From Cenococcum geophilum 1.58 (taxonomy: Eukaryota; Ascomycota; Dothideomycetes; Gloniales; Gloniaceae): 64,000 nt of DNA. The notes beneath the pieces were generated by a model that was given only the letters and a program-made list of their open reading frames with translations, was not told the DNA's origin and ran no database searches. Location of the stretch: contig KV748180.1 of NCBI GenBank assembly GCA_001692895.1, forward strand, positions 4,555,805-4,619,804, given 5' to 3'. This document shows positions 24,370 through 36,335 of the stretch, in pieces; position 1 is the stretch's first letter, and each line of letters starts with the position of its first letter. The translations under genes were made by a program, and so were the position numbers.

Positions 24370-24585
24370 ACGCCTTTTACCACATATATAACCTTACTAA
24401 AAGGTAGCGCCGCACTTCTAAACTTACGTATACCCATCTTACTATTAAAAACAATTAATTTTCCAACTCTTAAGACCTAATTCCTACTGCTTACTAAGCT
24501 AAATATAGATTTATTTGCCTTTTTACCCCTTTTGTCTAAAGAGAAAATTCTTTTAAGGGTAGTCCTAGCTTATAAGCAAGGCAGG
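24370..24585 (+). mobile_element. LINE2-EF segment 1 (5' UTR)
   Basis: Homologous to LINE2-D 1878-2090 from the first base. It ends with GCAGG, the target site of gypsy-3. It resumes at 32537. Confidence 0.85.
24581..24585. repeat. Left TSD of gypsy-3 (GCAGG)
   Basis: The 5-bp duplication matches 32537-32541. The LINE2 5' UTR homology joins cleanly across it. Confidence 0.88.
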
Positions 24586-25010
24586 TATAACGGAACCTTA
24601 TAGCAAGAACTACGATGGGCTCGTTAATGGGCTAGGTGTATAGGAAATGCAAGTATAAAAGTCAACAACGTAATAACAACTAGTGGAGTGGTTGCCCAAC
24701 AGATTAACTTTAATTATATTCTAAGAATTACTATAAGGAAGGAACTATCTAGGTAGGGACTAAGGGTCCTTAAATACACAACCGTACTCCTATGAAATCC
24801 TTCTTATACGTAATGTACGTCTTATATATAAGGTACGTAAGTTCCTCTCGTTCCTCTCGTTTAATATATAGCATAATATATAACCTTGGTTACTATTCCT
24901 TGTTATATAGTTCTATCGGCTCTATTCCGGACCATGCCTAAATTAACTAACTAGCTTCTTCCGTCTCTTCTCTAAGTAGTTATAACATTATACTTAAAGC
25001 GTCCGTAACA
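24586..25010 (-). repeat. gypsy-3 3' LTR (425 bp)
   Basis: On the - strand it begins TGTTACGGACGC and ends CCGTTATA. It aligns end to end with 32112-32536. The differences I see are almost all C/T or A/G. Confidence 0.94.
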
Positions 25011-25765
25011 CTATCTCCCTCCTCTTTATCTTCGTCCTTAAAGATTTAAAATATCTCTAAGTCATTTACTAGAGGTATAATATCCGTTTAATTAATTTAG
25101 TTAATATTATTGCTTATTATACCTAAAGCAATTTCTTCTTTACACGCCCAACGTCGTGCTCACACTATTACTGCAATATTATCTCTTAGTGAGATTATAC
25201 CGTCTCTATATTCTCGTTGTTTAAAAGAGGGGTTAGTTTATATTACGTTAGCGAACCCATCTTCGCAACAACCGTTCTCTTACTTAGAGTGTACTAAAGC
25301 GAATATTTATTCATCCTATAATGTTCGCTTTACTTCTAATACTAAATATACGCGACCTATTACTCTTAATAGTCGTTTAGTTTCCTAATTAATTTATCTT
25401 AAGGTTTTATATTTAATCTGCTACTATACGGCTAGATAGTAAACTATTGTAAGCCCTTACTAAGTTAGAACGTTCCTATAACGCGGAATAGAAGGCCCTA
25501 GATACTTAAATTGCGGTATCTACTTATCTGCTTTGTCTTAAAAAGGTTTATAAGAAGGTTTATTCTAAGGAGTAGAAACTTATAAAATAAGGTCTATAGG
25601 AACTAGGTAATAAAAGAACGGATTCTCCTCTAATAGAGAAGGAAATAGATCCAAGTAGTTTAGCAACTACTCTTTTTAGGTCCCCCTTAGGTAACTTATT
25701 CTTTGGCGATCCCTCTTTATTAATGCTGCCTGACCTAATCTCTTCCGATACTCCTATACCTTTTC
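25011..25765 (-). other. gypsy-3 3' coding tail and non-coding region
   Basis: On the - strand the chromodomain is followed by a charged tail, then sequence without a recognisable domain up to the 3' LTR. The purine-rich AAAGAGGAGGGAGATAG next to the LTR is the likely polypurine tract. The equivalent in gypsy-2 is at about 48900-48927. A 92-codon open stretch on the + strand at 25110-25388 runs against the element and is not convincing as a gene. Confidence 0.65.
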
Positions 25766-28700
25766 TATAGCGTTCTTTAAATTCTCTAGTGGCTTCTAGG
25801 TAGTCTTAGTATAGCCTATCTACTTAACCTTATACTATATCTCGTCGTTAATGTCCTTATAATTAACGATCTTTAATACTTACCATTTATCTTCTTCTTA
25901 TCCTCTATATATATCTGCTTTATAGACCGGTGGCTTAATATTTCTATATACTAGCTTTAGCATTACGATATGCTATATAGGGTAGATTTTTATTTTAGCT
26001 GGTAGGTTTAACTTAAACGTGACCGGTGAAATCCTCTATATAATTTTAAAAGGTCCTAGCCTAACATAGTCCAACTTCTTACTTAGTTATTAACTCTTAA
26101 AATTTTTATATAGTAGCCACACTTTATCTCCCTCCTTAAGATCTAGTCCCTTAGATCTCTTAGCATTATAGTACTTTTTTATTCTCTTTTATACTTTCTT
26201 TACTAATTCTATAAGGTCTACATAAAGATTTATTAATATCTTTATTCTCTCTTTAGCTATATTACTTATTTTCTTTACTTGCCATAGTAACAACGATGTC
26301 CTCAGCTTATACCTATAATTTGCCTTAAATAGTAATATACCTATCCCTTCTTAAGGTGTTATATTATATGCGAATTATATAACTAGTAACAGTAATACCT
26401 AATTATTCTATACATAATTAATATAATACCTTAGATATTACTCTAGCGTCTAATTTAATCTTTCTGTTTAACCATCTATCTGCGGATAGTATACAATAGA
26501 AGTTACTGCTTAAACTCCTTGCTCCGCTAAGAATACTTCCTAGAATACTGCTATAAATCTTAGATCTCTATCTAATATAATCTTACTTAGTGCTCTATAT
26601 CTTATAAACACTTCTTTAATATAAATTCTAGCGACATCTTCCGCTGAGATTTCTTCTATATATGCTATAAAGTATCCCCACTTCGTAAGCTTATCTACTA
26701 TCACTAAGATCGCGTTATAATCTTATCCAGTAATAGGATCTTTTAATTTTAGTAACTTAATAATAAAGTCCCATAATATAACCTCTTATAGTCTTTCTGG
26801 TATTTTAACAGGTTATAGCCCTCCATATAGCTTATACCTCATTAGTTTATTCCTTTAGCAATTTAGATATTCCTTTATAACTTTTCTAGCTATCCTTTAG
26901 ATTCCGTTAATAATATACTCCTTCTAGAGTCTTAACACTAAGCCTATAGCTCCATTATATCCTTAAGTTAATCCCTTATAGAAGTCTTCTATAAACTGCT
27001 CTACTATACTTTTTAGGATATACCTTACTTCTTAATTTTCGTATATATCCGTCTATAGATCTTCTAGCTATACTTTTAGAATTCTTTACGCCCAAAAGCT
27101 TTTTAGTGTCTTATAGACTTTCTCTAGTTCACTATCTTCTCAAGTTACTGCAATTTTCGGATAATTATACCTAATCAATTTATCTATATCTTTTCACAAT
27201 AAAGCTCCTAATGGCTTTTCCTTATTTTATAGTTTAGCTTTACGGCTTAGAGTATCTGCCCGCGTATTATCTATACCTTTAGTATACTAAATCTCAAAAT
27301 AGTATTCCGTAAGTATCTCTGCCCATCTAACCTATCTTTAGTTAAGTTCCTTCGTTATTAGGAATCCTATTAGGTTCTTATAATCCATCTTAACTATAAA
27401 TAGTTTCTCTATACCTTATAAGAATGCTCTCTATTTCTTTAATGCTATAACTATACCTAATAACTCCTTATTATAGATGTCATAGTTTAACTCTAGTAGT
27501 GTTATCTTCCAACTATAGTATGCCACTAGGTGCTATCTATCTTAATGCCTTTATATAAAGCACGCCCCTAGTATATAGTCTAATACATCTATTTCTATAA
27601 CCGTTTCTAGTTCTAGTTAATAAATCTTAAGAACTGGCTCCTAGGTAAACAACTCTTTAACTTTCTTAAAGAGTTCTCTTTACTCCTCCCCCCATGCCTA
27701 TAGTTCTTCTTTCTTTATTAACCGCGTAAATAGCTTAATATCCTTTAACCACTGCGCTATAAACCTTCTACAGTAATTGCAAAACCCTAGGAACGATCTT
27801 AACTATATAACGTTCTCTAGTTCCTACTAATTCACTATAGCCTTAATCTTCTTTAGATCTATACTAAGTTGGCCTAGTTCAATAATAAATCTAATAAAAT
27901 CGGTTTTCCTAGTAAAGAACTCGCATTTTTCAATTGCTACTAGCATCTATTCTTCTTATAGTCTCTTTAAAACCCATTTAATATATTCCCTATGTTCTTC
28001 CTTAGTTATTAAGTAGATAATAATATTATTAAGATATACTATAACAAATTTATCTAAGTGTTCTCCTAACACATTATTAATACGCTTTTAGAACGTTGCT
28101 AGTGCGTTTATAAGCCTAAATTGCATAACTAATGGTTTATATAGTCCTTTCTTTAACCTAAAGGCTGCCTTCTATTCATCGCCTTCCTTAATCCTAATCT
28201 AATAGTACGCCCATCTCAGATCTATCTTTATAAAGATTTGCGCATTACCTATCCTATCTTAGATTTCGCTAATTAAGGGTAAAGGATACCTATCCTTCCT
28301 AGTAATGCTATTTAACTATCTATAGTTAATACACAGCCTTAGTTTGCTATTTTTCTTTAGTATAAATAGTACTGGATAACCCACTAATAACTGCAATAGT
28401 CTAATATATCCCTTTCGTAGATTTTCCTAGATAAACTCTTTTAACGCTTTACCTTCTTCTTCAATAAGCTTATAAATTAAAAAAAACTTTAGACTTATTC
28501 CTAGTTCTAATTCTATTTTATAGTCCCATACTACATATTCTAACAGCTTTTTACTTTCTAGTGACTATAGTTTCTTGCCATACTTATAGTATCTCTTTAG
28601 TATATAATTTAGTCCTTTTTCTATTTCTTTATAGGTTGCTCCTACTTAGTACTATACTAACTTAGCTTATTATTATATTTTACGGCGTTAAGTATCTCTA

Positions 28701-30100
28701 ATATTAACCTAACCTATAATCTAATTAATCCTTAGATTATATTCCTATAACTAAGGCATACCTAATACTGCCTCATCCCGTCCTAATAGTAGGATATTAA
28801 AAGACATCTCAATTTATCTCCCTTTAATAGTTATCTAAATAGGTCCTATTTTAAGATTAATAATCCCTCCTCCATAGGTTATTGGATCTCCTAAAATTGT
28901 AACTAATAGGTAAGATTGCTCCTTTTGTCTATAAGGTAGTCCCATTCTCTTAACTACTACTAATAAGATATAGTTTCGCGTTACTCTACTATCTATTAGC
29001 GCTTCAAACTGCTAATCTTGCCAATTAACTCGTAAATTTAGGTGTTGTCCTTAAATTCCTTTAAGGGTCTAAGGCTCTACCACTAGCTCCCTCTAGTCCC
29101 GTAGGCCTCTACTTTTCCTAACTATTAGCTGTTTAATCCTAGTGCACTTAGCTCGCTCTTTAGCCAATATCTAGTTCGCTTTTTATCTTTAATATACCAT
29201 AGACACATATTTTCTAGGCATTCCTACTACTGTTATCCGTCTAAGCATTCTTCTATAAGGAATCTTCCTAGTTAAAGTACTAAACTTCCTTCCTCTTAGA
29301 CCTCTACTAGATGCCATCCATATATATATTTGGCATTCCTATACTATTACTTGTCCGTCATCTAGTACATCCTTATAGGGTATTTCCGATTCTTTTCCTT
29401 TAGATTCTTATGCATTTTGTATATATCGTCCACACACGCAATCCATAATAACGTGTGGTGTGCTAGGTGCTTTAGGTTAACTCTTAGCTCGTCTTTATCC
29501 CTAAGTTTAAACCTTTATTATGCTAATCTAAACATTATAACTTTATTTATAGGTACTAAAATACATCTCTCGCTTCTCTAGTCCTCTAAACATTCCTCTA
29601 GATCCTTTAACGTCATAATTAAGGCTCCTTTAATATGCGTTATAGCCTTCTCTATAATTAGGTGGTCCTAAATAACTTTTTTATCTAACCACATATAGAA
29701 ATCCTCCCACTTATTATTGTGCCTTTACTTATACCACTTTTAGTATAGCTGCTAGAGTATATACGGTCTGTCCGTAAGGAAGTATCTTCTTATTGCTATA
29801 TTATAATAGCCCTTTATATATCGTTCCTCAAACCTAGTTAGAATCCCTAGATCCTCTTTATCTTCTAGTTTAGTAAGCCACTTAGCTCTTAGTATGCCTG
29901 CTCTTAGTCTATTGGTGATTCTTTATACTAGTGCTCTGTCCTTTATACGTCCCAATGTGCTAAATCTTCTATCTAGTTTCTGTTCTTGCCACGCAATAAT
30001 TCTTTATTTAAATTCTTCTATAGTTTCTTTTGGTTTGCGCCTTATGCTCTAATTTTTAAAGTTATCTTACTTCTTAATCCTGGTATCAATTTTTCGATCT
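25766..30100 (-). pseudogene. gypsy-3 pol (protease, RT, RNase H, integrase, chromodomain)
   Basis: A protease remnant reads LIDSRVTRNYI near 28960-29000. The RT shows LRLCINYRQLNS (about 28312-28350), WAYY-stop-IRIKEGDE and VYLNNIIIYL (about 28011-28043), with both active-site Asp residues as Asn. RNase H follows (YDIYNKELLGIV; NTRADTLSRKAKL). The integrase has WDFIIKLLKLKDP, ILVIVDKLTKWGYF, LDRDLRF and TERLN, so all three catalytic acids appear to survive. The chromodomain reads WQVLKIVNYKDIND, then YKVK-stop-IGYTKTT. Stops are TAG/TAA at Gln/Trp positions. Confidence 0.92.
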
Positions 30101-32067
30101 TTAGTCTAAACACTTCGTTCAGCTAGTAAATCCTCTAGGTCTATATATTCGTCTCCTAGTTTAATTACTATTTATACCGCAGATTCTCTAATCTATAAAG
30201 AAGCTCCTTACCTCTTATCTATAGGTGTCCTAATTCGTACTCCAAATTCTTAACCCCTTAGGTTCTTTAATCCCGAGCTCGCTTCTGACTTAAGCTTAGC
30301 TCCAGCCTTAGTCTAACTAGGCTTACTTAGTGTTCTTATCTCGTCTTAAGAGTCTTAAATCTCACTTATCTCGTCTTAAGAATCTTGTGCCTATAGGAAC
30401 TTCTATCCCAAGCTTATTTATATATTTTTGAACTAAGCTACCGCTCTGCTCTATCGGTTATCGTCCATTATAGGTCCTTAAGCTTGCCTCATCTCGTTTT
30501 AAGAATCTTAGTTATCTCTTATCTCACTATAAGAATCTTAAGCCTTTGGTCTTTTGCCTTTATTAAGTGCCAAAGTGGTTTGCTGTCCTACTTCTCTTAC
30601 GTCTTATAAAGCGATAGACATTATATCTAGTGGGGTCTTAATCCCTACTAATGTTCCCTATTCTATAGTGGAATTATCCTCTGCTTCTGGTATAATATCT
30701 TTAAAGTCTGCTTGCTTCCAGTAAGCGGCCCTTATTACCTTATTATTACGGAATGTTTCGCCTAGGTTGAATTTATCGTCCTTAATATCTGATCTATAAA
30801 CTAGTTCGTTGGTTCCTTTACATCCTATAGGTACTAGCTCTTATAGCCAATAGCTTACGCCGTACTTAGCATCCTTATAAATTTGGTATGCGTTATTGTA
30901 ATAGAACGCAAAACTTCTAATTAAATATTCTTTTGTTCCTCGCAGTATATTATCGTCCCTTTATATATATATGTCGTTTACTAGTCTTATACCCTTTACT
31001 ATATAGTGACCCTACCTACTTCTATAGTCTCTAATATAATAACCCTATTTTCCGCAATTTATATAAGCTCCTTCTTTAAACCATTTCTCTTATTATAGAG
31101 TCCGCCTAAATGTCTTCTGCTGTTGAGATCCCTAATTCGGCCTCTGCTTCTTAGACCTTTAATCACTTAATCCTTATCCTCTAGGTTTCTATAGTTTGCT
31201 CTATCTCTTATAGGCTTCTTTAGTACCACTTAGGTCNATTAGCTCTNCGCNATACNATAGTTTNTAANTTAGCTTTNNTTNNTNNGTACTNTNCNCCTTA
31301 TANAACTATAGAACTCTATCCTAGCCTCTCTTAGCCTATTCCCTTTAGTAGATCCAATTATTAATCTTAATCGCCTAATCTATTAGTTCCCTTAGGGTGT
31401 CCGCATCTTCCATTAGGATAATCGCGTCCTAAACTTTAGCCTTAAGTCCCTGTTTATACTATACTATAAGCGCCCTATTATTCTACTTTACTTATATTAC
31501 TAGTGTTTAGAACTATATTATATACTTAATTGCTAAAGTTTATTGTACGAGGTTCTGGAGTTTTTTTTTCGCTATAGTTATTTCTTCTAGGTCTTTAAAT
31601 ATCTATATAAATCGTTCTGTAAATCCTTCCTAACTTAAGAATATAAATCGCACGTCTTAGTTAGTGGTCGTCATTCTATTTACCTATATCTCCGTAAGGT
31701 AAGGTTTAAACCACTTAAGTGCTTTTCCTAATAAGAATAGTCCTATATAGGCTATCCAATCCACGGGCGTAGGTAACTTTGCTCCCTCCTATAAGACCTT
31801 AAAGTACATCTATATAAGGAATCCTTTAAGCTTTAACCTCTCTCCTATAAATCTCTTAATTAATAGTAGCTTAATCTTTACTACTCCTATCCTATTAAGT
31901 CTTTCTTCTAACACTATATTATTAGCTATTAGCTAGTTAACTATTTCCTATAGCTATCCGACCGTTACAGGTTGCTGTAAGTTAGTATCTGCTATACTGG
32001 TATTACCTCCTATCCTTAAAGTAGTTGCTACCGTTAATGGCGTTGTGGTGGCTGCTTTTGGTGGCAT
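30101..32067 (-). pseudogene. gypsy-3 gag
   Basis: The start ATG is at 32067 (MPPKAATTTPLTVATT), 44 bases inside the 5' LTR end. The core reads LKGFLI-stop-MYFKVLQEGAKL and WIAYIGLFLLGKALKWFKPYL, typical of retrotransposon Gag. A knuckle near 31030-31075 reads YINCGK-stop-GYYIRDY, where Cys, His and Cys positions have become Tyr. N bases at 31237-31303 blur the middle. The product would have packaged element RNA. Confidence 0.85.
31237..31303. other. Cluster of N bases in gypsy-3 gag
   Basis: Scattered unresolved bases; the local translation is unreliable. Confidence 0.95.
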
Positions 32068-32111
32068 GTTGTTCGACTTCTTATATTAATACTATAACTA
32101 GGTAGTGATTA

Positions 32112-32536
32112 TATAACGGAACCTTGTAGTAAGAACTACAATAGGCTCGTTAATAGGCTAGGTGTGTAGGAAATGTAAGTATAAAAGTTAACAACGTAAT
32201 AATAACTGGTGGAGTGGTTGCCTAATAGATTAACTCCAATTGTATTCTAAGAATTACTATAAGAAAGAAACTATCTAGGTAGGGACCGAGGGTCCTTAAA
32301 TACACAACCGTACTCCTATGAAATCCTTCTTATACGTGATATACGTCTTATACATAAGGTACATAAGTTCCTCTCATTCCTCTTATTTAATACATAGCAC
32401 ATTATATGACCTCGGTTACCATTCCTCGTCATATGGTTCTATCGGCTCTATTCCGGACCGTGCCTAAATTAACTAACTAGCTTCTTCCGTCTCTTCTCCA
32501 AGTAGTCGTAACATCATACTTAAAGCGTCCGTAACA
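32112..32536 (-). repeat. gypsy-3 5' LTR (425 bp)
   Basis: Pairs with 24586-25010. On the - strand the primer-binding region and gag ATG follow within 50 bases. Confidence 0.94.
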
Positions 32537-33574
32537 GCAGGGGTAAAAATACTAAAACTATTAAATATAGACTTTTCCTAGGGGTTTCTTTTATAGAAAG
32601 TAAAAGCCTAATAAAATAGGGGGTGTAGGTACTTTTCTACATCTCTTTTAGTTAGATTTTCTTTAAAGAAAAGGAAAATCGCCTTTAGGGCTTTTTTGCT
32701 AGTAAAAGCCTAACAAGTCCTTTTTTAGTGGTTTTTTCTACTTCTAATAGGAAAAGAAAACAATGATACTAGTCTTTTTTAGCTAGTTTTTCTACTACCT
32801 TTTAGCTTAACCTCCCCAGAAATCTTCTAGTAAGATTAGTAAAGAGTAAGGGCGTAAAAGGATAGTAAAAATTAGTAAGGCTTTTTGCCTAGTTTTTTAC
32901 CTCTAAGACTAGGAGATAAGAGACCTAGGGAGGTTATTATCTACCATAAAAACTAGGAAATCCCCCCCTATAAGATGCCAAAGTCTAATAGGTATAAAAA
33001 AAACCTTTTATAGAAATAAGCAATAATAAGTCTATAACTATATTCACTTTTTTTGCCCCTTCTCCTTCTTTTAGCCCATTTGGGATAGGAGAAAAAAGAG
33101 GACATCCTTAGTCTTCTGCCGAAAAAAATAAAATAAAAACCTATAAAAAAGATAATAAAACTAATAACTTTTACGGCTAGTATACCTAGTATATCTCCCT
33201 CCCCCCCCTTTTTTTTCTAAAACAATGCTTATAAAAGGCCCTAGAAAGCCTAATATAGGCCTATAAAGGGCTAGAAAAAGAAGAAAAAGAAGAAGTTAAA
33301 TAGCTAGAGGACTATACACGGAGAATTTTAGTAGGAGAAAATCCCTTTATAAAAGGAAAAGAAAAGACAAAAAATATTCTATAAGGACTAATTAAAGAAG
33401 TAAGAGCTCTCTATAAGGAGGTAGCCCCTACTAAGGAAACCTATATAGAGAGGCTAAAGAAGAACCTCCCCTCCTCTTCCTTATCCTTCCTACCCTCTAT
33501 ACTACTACCATTTCCTACCCCTACTTCTACTAGAAGTAAGAAAAAGTAGCTATAAAAAAAGAAGCTAGTCCTTA
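32537..33574 (+). mobile_element. LINE2-EF segment 2 (5' UTR end and ORF1 start)
   Basis: It begins with the right TSD of gypsy-3 (GCAGG, 32537-32541). It matches LINE2-D about 2090-3278, with the same order of T-rich 5' UTR, C run, acidic/Lys-rich ORF1 start and Ser/Pro linker. It is shortened in places relative to D. It ends at CTAGTCCTTA, and LINE2 homology resumes at 47049 with ATTATAGACTAAAAGG, as in D at about 3283. The 13.5 kb between is the Helitron. Confidence 0.88.
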
Positions 33575-33583
33575 ACATGCGGA

Positions 33584-33601
33584 ACGTTAATCCCCTAACG
33601 T
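33584..33601 (-). repeat. Helitron 3'-terminal hairpin
   Basis: ACGTTA-ATCCCC-TAACGT: a 6-bp stem with a 6-base loop, ending 9 bases from the element border. Helitron 3' ends carry such a hairpin as a replication-termination signal. Confidence 0.75.
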
Positions 33602-33608
33602 AAATTTT

Positions 33609-33626
33609 AACCTAAGTTTATAAGTA
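33609..33626 (+). repeat. Internal arm of the Helitron asymmetric terminal inverted repeat
   Basis: AACCTAAGTTTATAAGTA aligns, with one gap, to the reverse complement of the right end (47031-47047). Four of the five mismatches are C/T or A/G transitions. Confidence 0.6.
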
Positions 33627-34461
33627 ATAAGCCAATCAATTTTAGAGCTTTATTATATAGACTTTAATTAATATATATAGAGATGAGGTTTTCCAGGGGG
33701 AGACCCCCTAGGACCCCCCTATATAGAGCTTTTGCTTAATTTAGAAGTAGTAGTAAGATTAAGGCGCCTTAGTTATTACTAGGTAAGGATCTACTATAGT
33801 GACCGAGGCGCCCTACTTAAGCTGGGCTTAAGGATTATATTAGTCACGAATCTAGTATATATTTAAACTGCAGAGCTTTAATATAGAGCCCTCTACGTAG
33901 GATCTAATATAGTAGATTATAATTCCAATTTAAAGCTTTATATACTAAATATTTTTAATGCCTAATAACTAAATCGCCGTATAGCTAGAACCAAAGCAAG
34001 TCTACTATCCTAACCCGATCAAACACGCGTGTAAAAAGAGATATAACTATATACAGAGACGTCTAATATAATTAAGTAACTATATTATTGCCCACCCAGT
34101 TTAGACATATAATAACGCAATAGCTTGGCGATAACGTAATAGCTCAGCGCCGAGTAATAGGAGGGGGGAGAAGGGGGAGGAGATTAGGGGTGGCTTGGCC
34201 ACTGCAAGAAGGTTGTAATATTAGTGTAGTGTTAAACTTTAAAAATTGTGTCCTAGGAGCTTAATTAATAACCCTATATAAAATGTTAACAACGTTTAAT
34301 TATAGAGCTTTAAACTAGTAGATCTTCTAGGAATGCCTATTATAAGCAGCTCCGAGTGCGAAATCTAGAATATTTAGTAGTAGTGTGAGTATAGGACGGG
34401 GGTATATATCTGCGTTCTCAAATATCGTTACGTAACGTAATTTTTGGGTAACGAAAACCGC

Positions 34462-35212
34462 CGTTAACATTGCTCGACTGACACCTACTAGAGGTTCCTC
34501 TGTCCTTTCTATCTCTTCTCTTACCCGTCTCCTTATCTAATATTATCTATATCGCTATATTGACCAATAGATCCCTTAGTAGAGACTAGGGAGGGGTATT
34601 AGAGCGCCTTTAGCTCTTATAAGGAAGAAGAAAAAAAGAGAGAAAGGTATAGAGAAGGGAGTATTTATAGATAGGAGGAGGCCTGCGAATAGGAGATTAG
34701 GCAGCTATAATATAGACGTTAATGTTGCTCGGCTAATACTTACCAGACGCCCCTCTATTTTTCCTATCTTCTCTCTTACCCGTCTCCTCGTTAGATGCTA
34801 TTTATATCGCTACATCAACTAATAGATCCCTTAGTGGGGACTAGGGAGAAGTATTAGAGTACCTCTAGCTTTTATAAAGAAGAAGAAAAGAAGAGAGGAA
34901 GGTATAGAGGAGGGAGTATTTATAAACGTGAGGAGGCCTGCAAGTATAGGAGATTAGGTAGCTATAATATAGCTATTAAAGTTGCTTAACTAATACCTAC
35001 TAGAGGCTCCTCCGTCCTTCCTATCTTCTTTCTTACCCGTCTCCTTATCTAATACTGTCTATATTACCATATTAACTAATAGATCCCTTAATAGAGACTA
35101 AGGAGTATTAAAGCACCTCCAGCTCTTATAAGGAAGAAGAAAAAAAGAGAGGAAAGTATAGAGAAGGGAGTATTTATAGACGGGAGGAGGCTCTATAAGT
35201 ATGTAATTTAGT
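34462..35212. repeat. Three tandem 256-bp repeats in the Helitron
   Basis: Units begin at 34462, 34717 and 34973. Each opens with a form of CGTTAATGTTGCTCGGCTAA, then CTTACCCGTCTCCT, then ACTAATAGATCCCTTA. Each ends in a purine tract (AAGAAGAAAAGAAGAGAGG type) and GGAGTATTTATA. The copies differ by many transitions and a few short indels, the third being shorter. No coding potential is evident. Confidence 0.92.
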
Positions 35213-35329
35213 AAGTACTAATAGCATAGGATTCTCGTATAAGATGGGCTTAATTGCTTACTAAAATACAGGGTGTCTCTATTACTACAGTGGCTACTAT
35301 AGTAGTAGAGACGCCTTAAATATTTAATA

Positions 35330-35690
35330 TAACTAACTACTAAGGCTGTTAATAAGTAAAAGGTAGGCTACCGATATAGTGTAAACGATGTAGTTGTTAA
35401 TATCGTTTATAGCCTATTTTTACTTCTAGTGTACGCGTAGATCGTCCTTATATTCGGCGTAGAGCTAGTTATAGGTAGTAAGCTAATTTAGGTCTAGCTT
35501 TGCTATCAATATAGCCGTAGGTAGTATATCCCTTAGTATGGGCCAACTTAGTAGTTCTAGCTTTAAAAGATCGTCTTTCTTCTTAAATGGGTCGATATAC
35601 TGCCATACCTTATTAGTTTTGGCTGTGTCTTAGATAATAAAGAACTATTAAATCTAATTAGATGGCTTGTTAAGGATAAGGTTAATTTTT
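35330..35690 (-). pseudogene. Ty1/copia gag-like fragment within the Helitron
   Basis: One - strand frame reads FFIIQDTAKTNKVWQYIDPF, then LDLN-stop-LTTYN-stop-LYAEY, then KDDLRVH and AINDINNYIVYTISVAYL, with TAG/TAA at Gln positions. This has the shape of the N-terminal Gag of fungal Ty1/copia polyproteins (WxYIDP, a Lys/Gln-rich helix, then a conserved INxYIxxTVS stretch). No zinc knuckle or pol follows, so it is a fragment. It could be a captured piece or the relic of an older insertion overwritten by the Helitron. The family call is from memory of the pattern. Confidence 0.55.
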
Positions 35691-36335
35691 AATTTAGTAA
35701 AGGTCGTTATTTTTAGAATTTAATAGGTTAGGAAGGGTCTAGGTTAGGGTTTAGCTAGCATCTTAGTAGAACCTTATTTAGACGTTCCGAACTTTTAATT
35801 TAATTTATTAGTTCGTTTATTAGTCAGATTTTATTATAGGGAGCGCGATTAATAACCCCTACTAATAGCTCTAACTATGTGTAATTTTTAATTTATAAAT
35901 CGGCAAATCTATAGGTAATAGTTATTTTAAGCAGCTCCAGGTGCGGTATATATAAAATCTTAACTATAGTGTAGAGAAGTTGTGGCTGCTAATATGCGGT
36001 CCTAAGTAGTATGTATTCTTAGAGGTTACGTAACTCCTTATATAAGCGATATTTCCGCCCTTTAAAAAAAATTCTAAAATTCTAAAAATTAATTAACGCT
36101 ATAGATAGTAGCAATATTAATCTGGTAATACTGCTAATTCTTTTTATATACTATTATATGTATATCTAACAGCTCTAGAAGCGGTAAGAAGGTAGGATGG
36201 ATAAAGGGATTAAAATTTAGAAAATTGGATTTCGCGGTTAAGCTATTTAAAAATTAGGAAACCAAGATAAATACTATATTTTCCGCTTACCTCTAAGCTA
36301 GTATATAATTTCCTAATTAGGGAAAGTCGTTTATA

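Larger units (their letters stand above)
24586..32536 (-). mobile_element. gypsy-3, complete Ty3/gypsy retrotransposon
   Basis: 7,951 bp with two 425-bp LTRs, a 5-bp TSD and, on the - strand, the order gag, protease, RT, RNase H, integrase, chromodomain. It is the same family as gypsy-2 but in opposite orientation. It lies in the 5' UTR of LINE2-EF. It is less damaged than gypsy-2 in places: the integrase catalytic residues are still readable. It is nevertheless dead, with an RT active site of YLNN and many TAG/TAA stops. Confidence 0.94.
33627..36335 (-). other. Helitron 3' non-coding region
   Basis: 2.7 kb between the helicase stop region and the 3' terminus. It holds a copia gag-like fragment (35330-35690), three tandem 256-bp blocks (34462-35212), a near-palindrome at 35277-35314 (GTCTCTATTACTAC and AGTAGTAGAGAC arms), a C-rich hairpin near 33692-33708, and a purine-rich stretch near 34153-34190. 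Parts such as 34180-34250 keep more CpA/TpG than the rest. No gene was recognised. Confidence 0.7.

Noticed and set aside
25110..25388. 92-codon open stretch on the + strand
   Set aside because: It lies antisense in the 3' part of gypsy-3 and has no recognisable domain.
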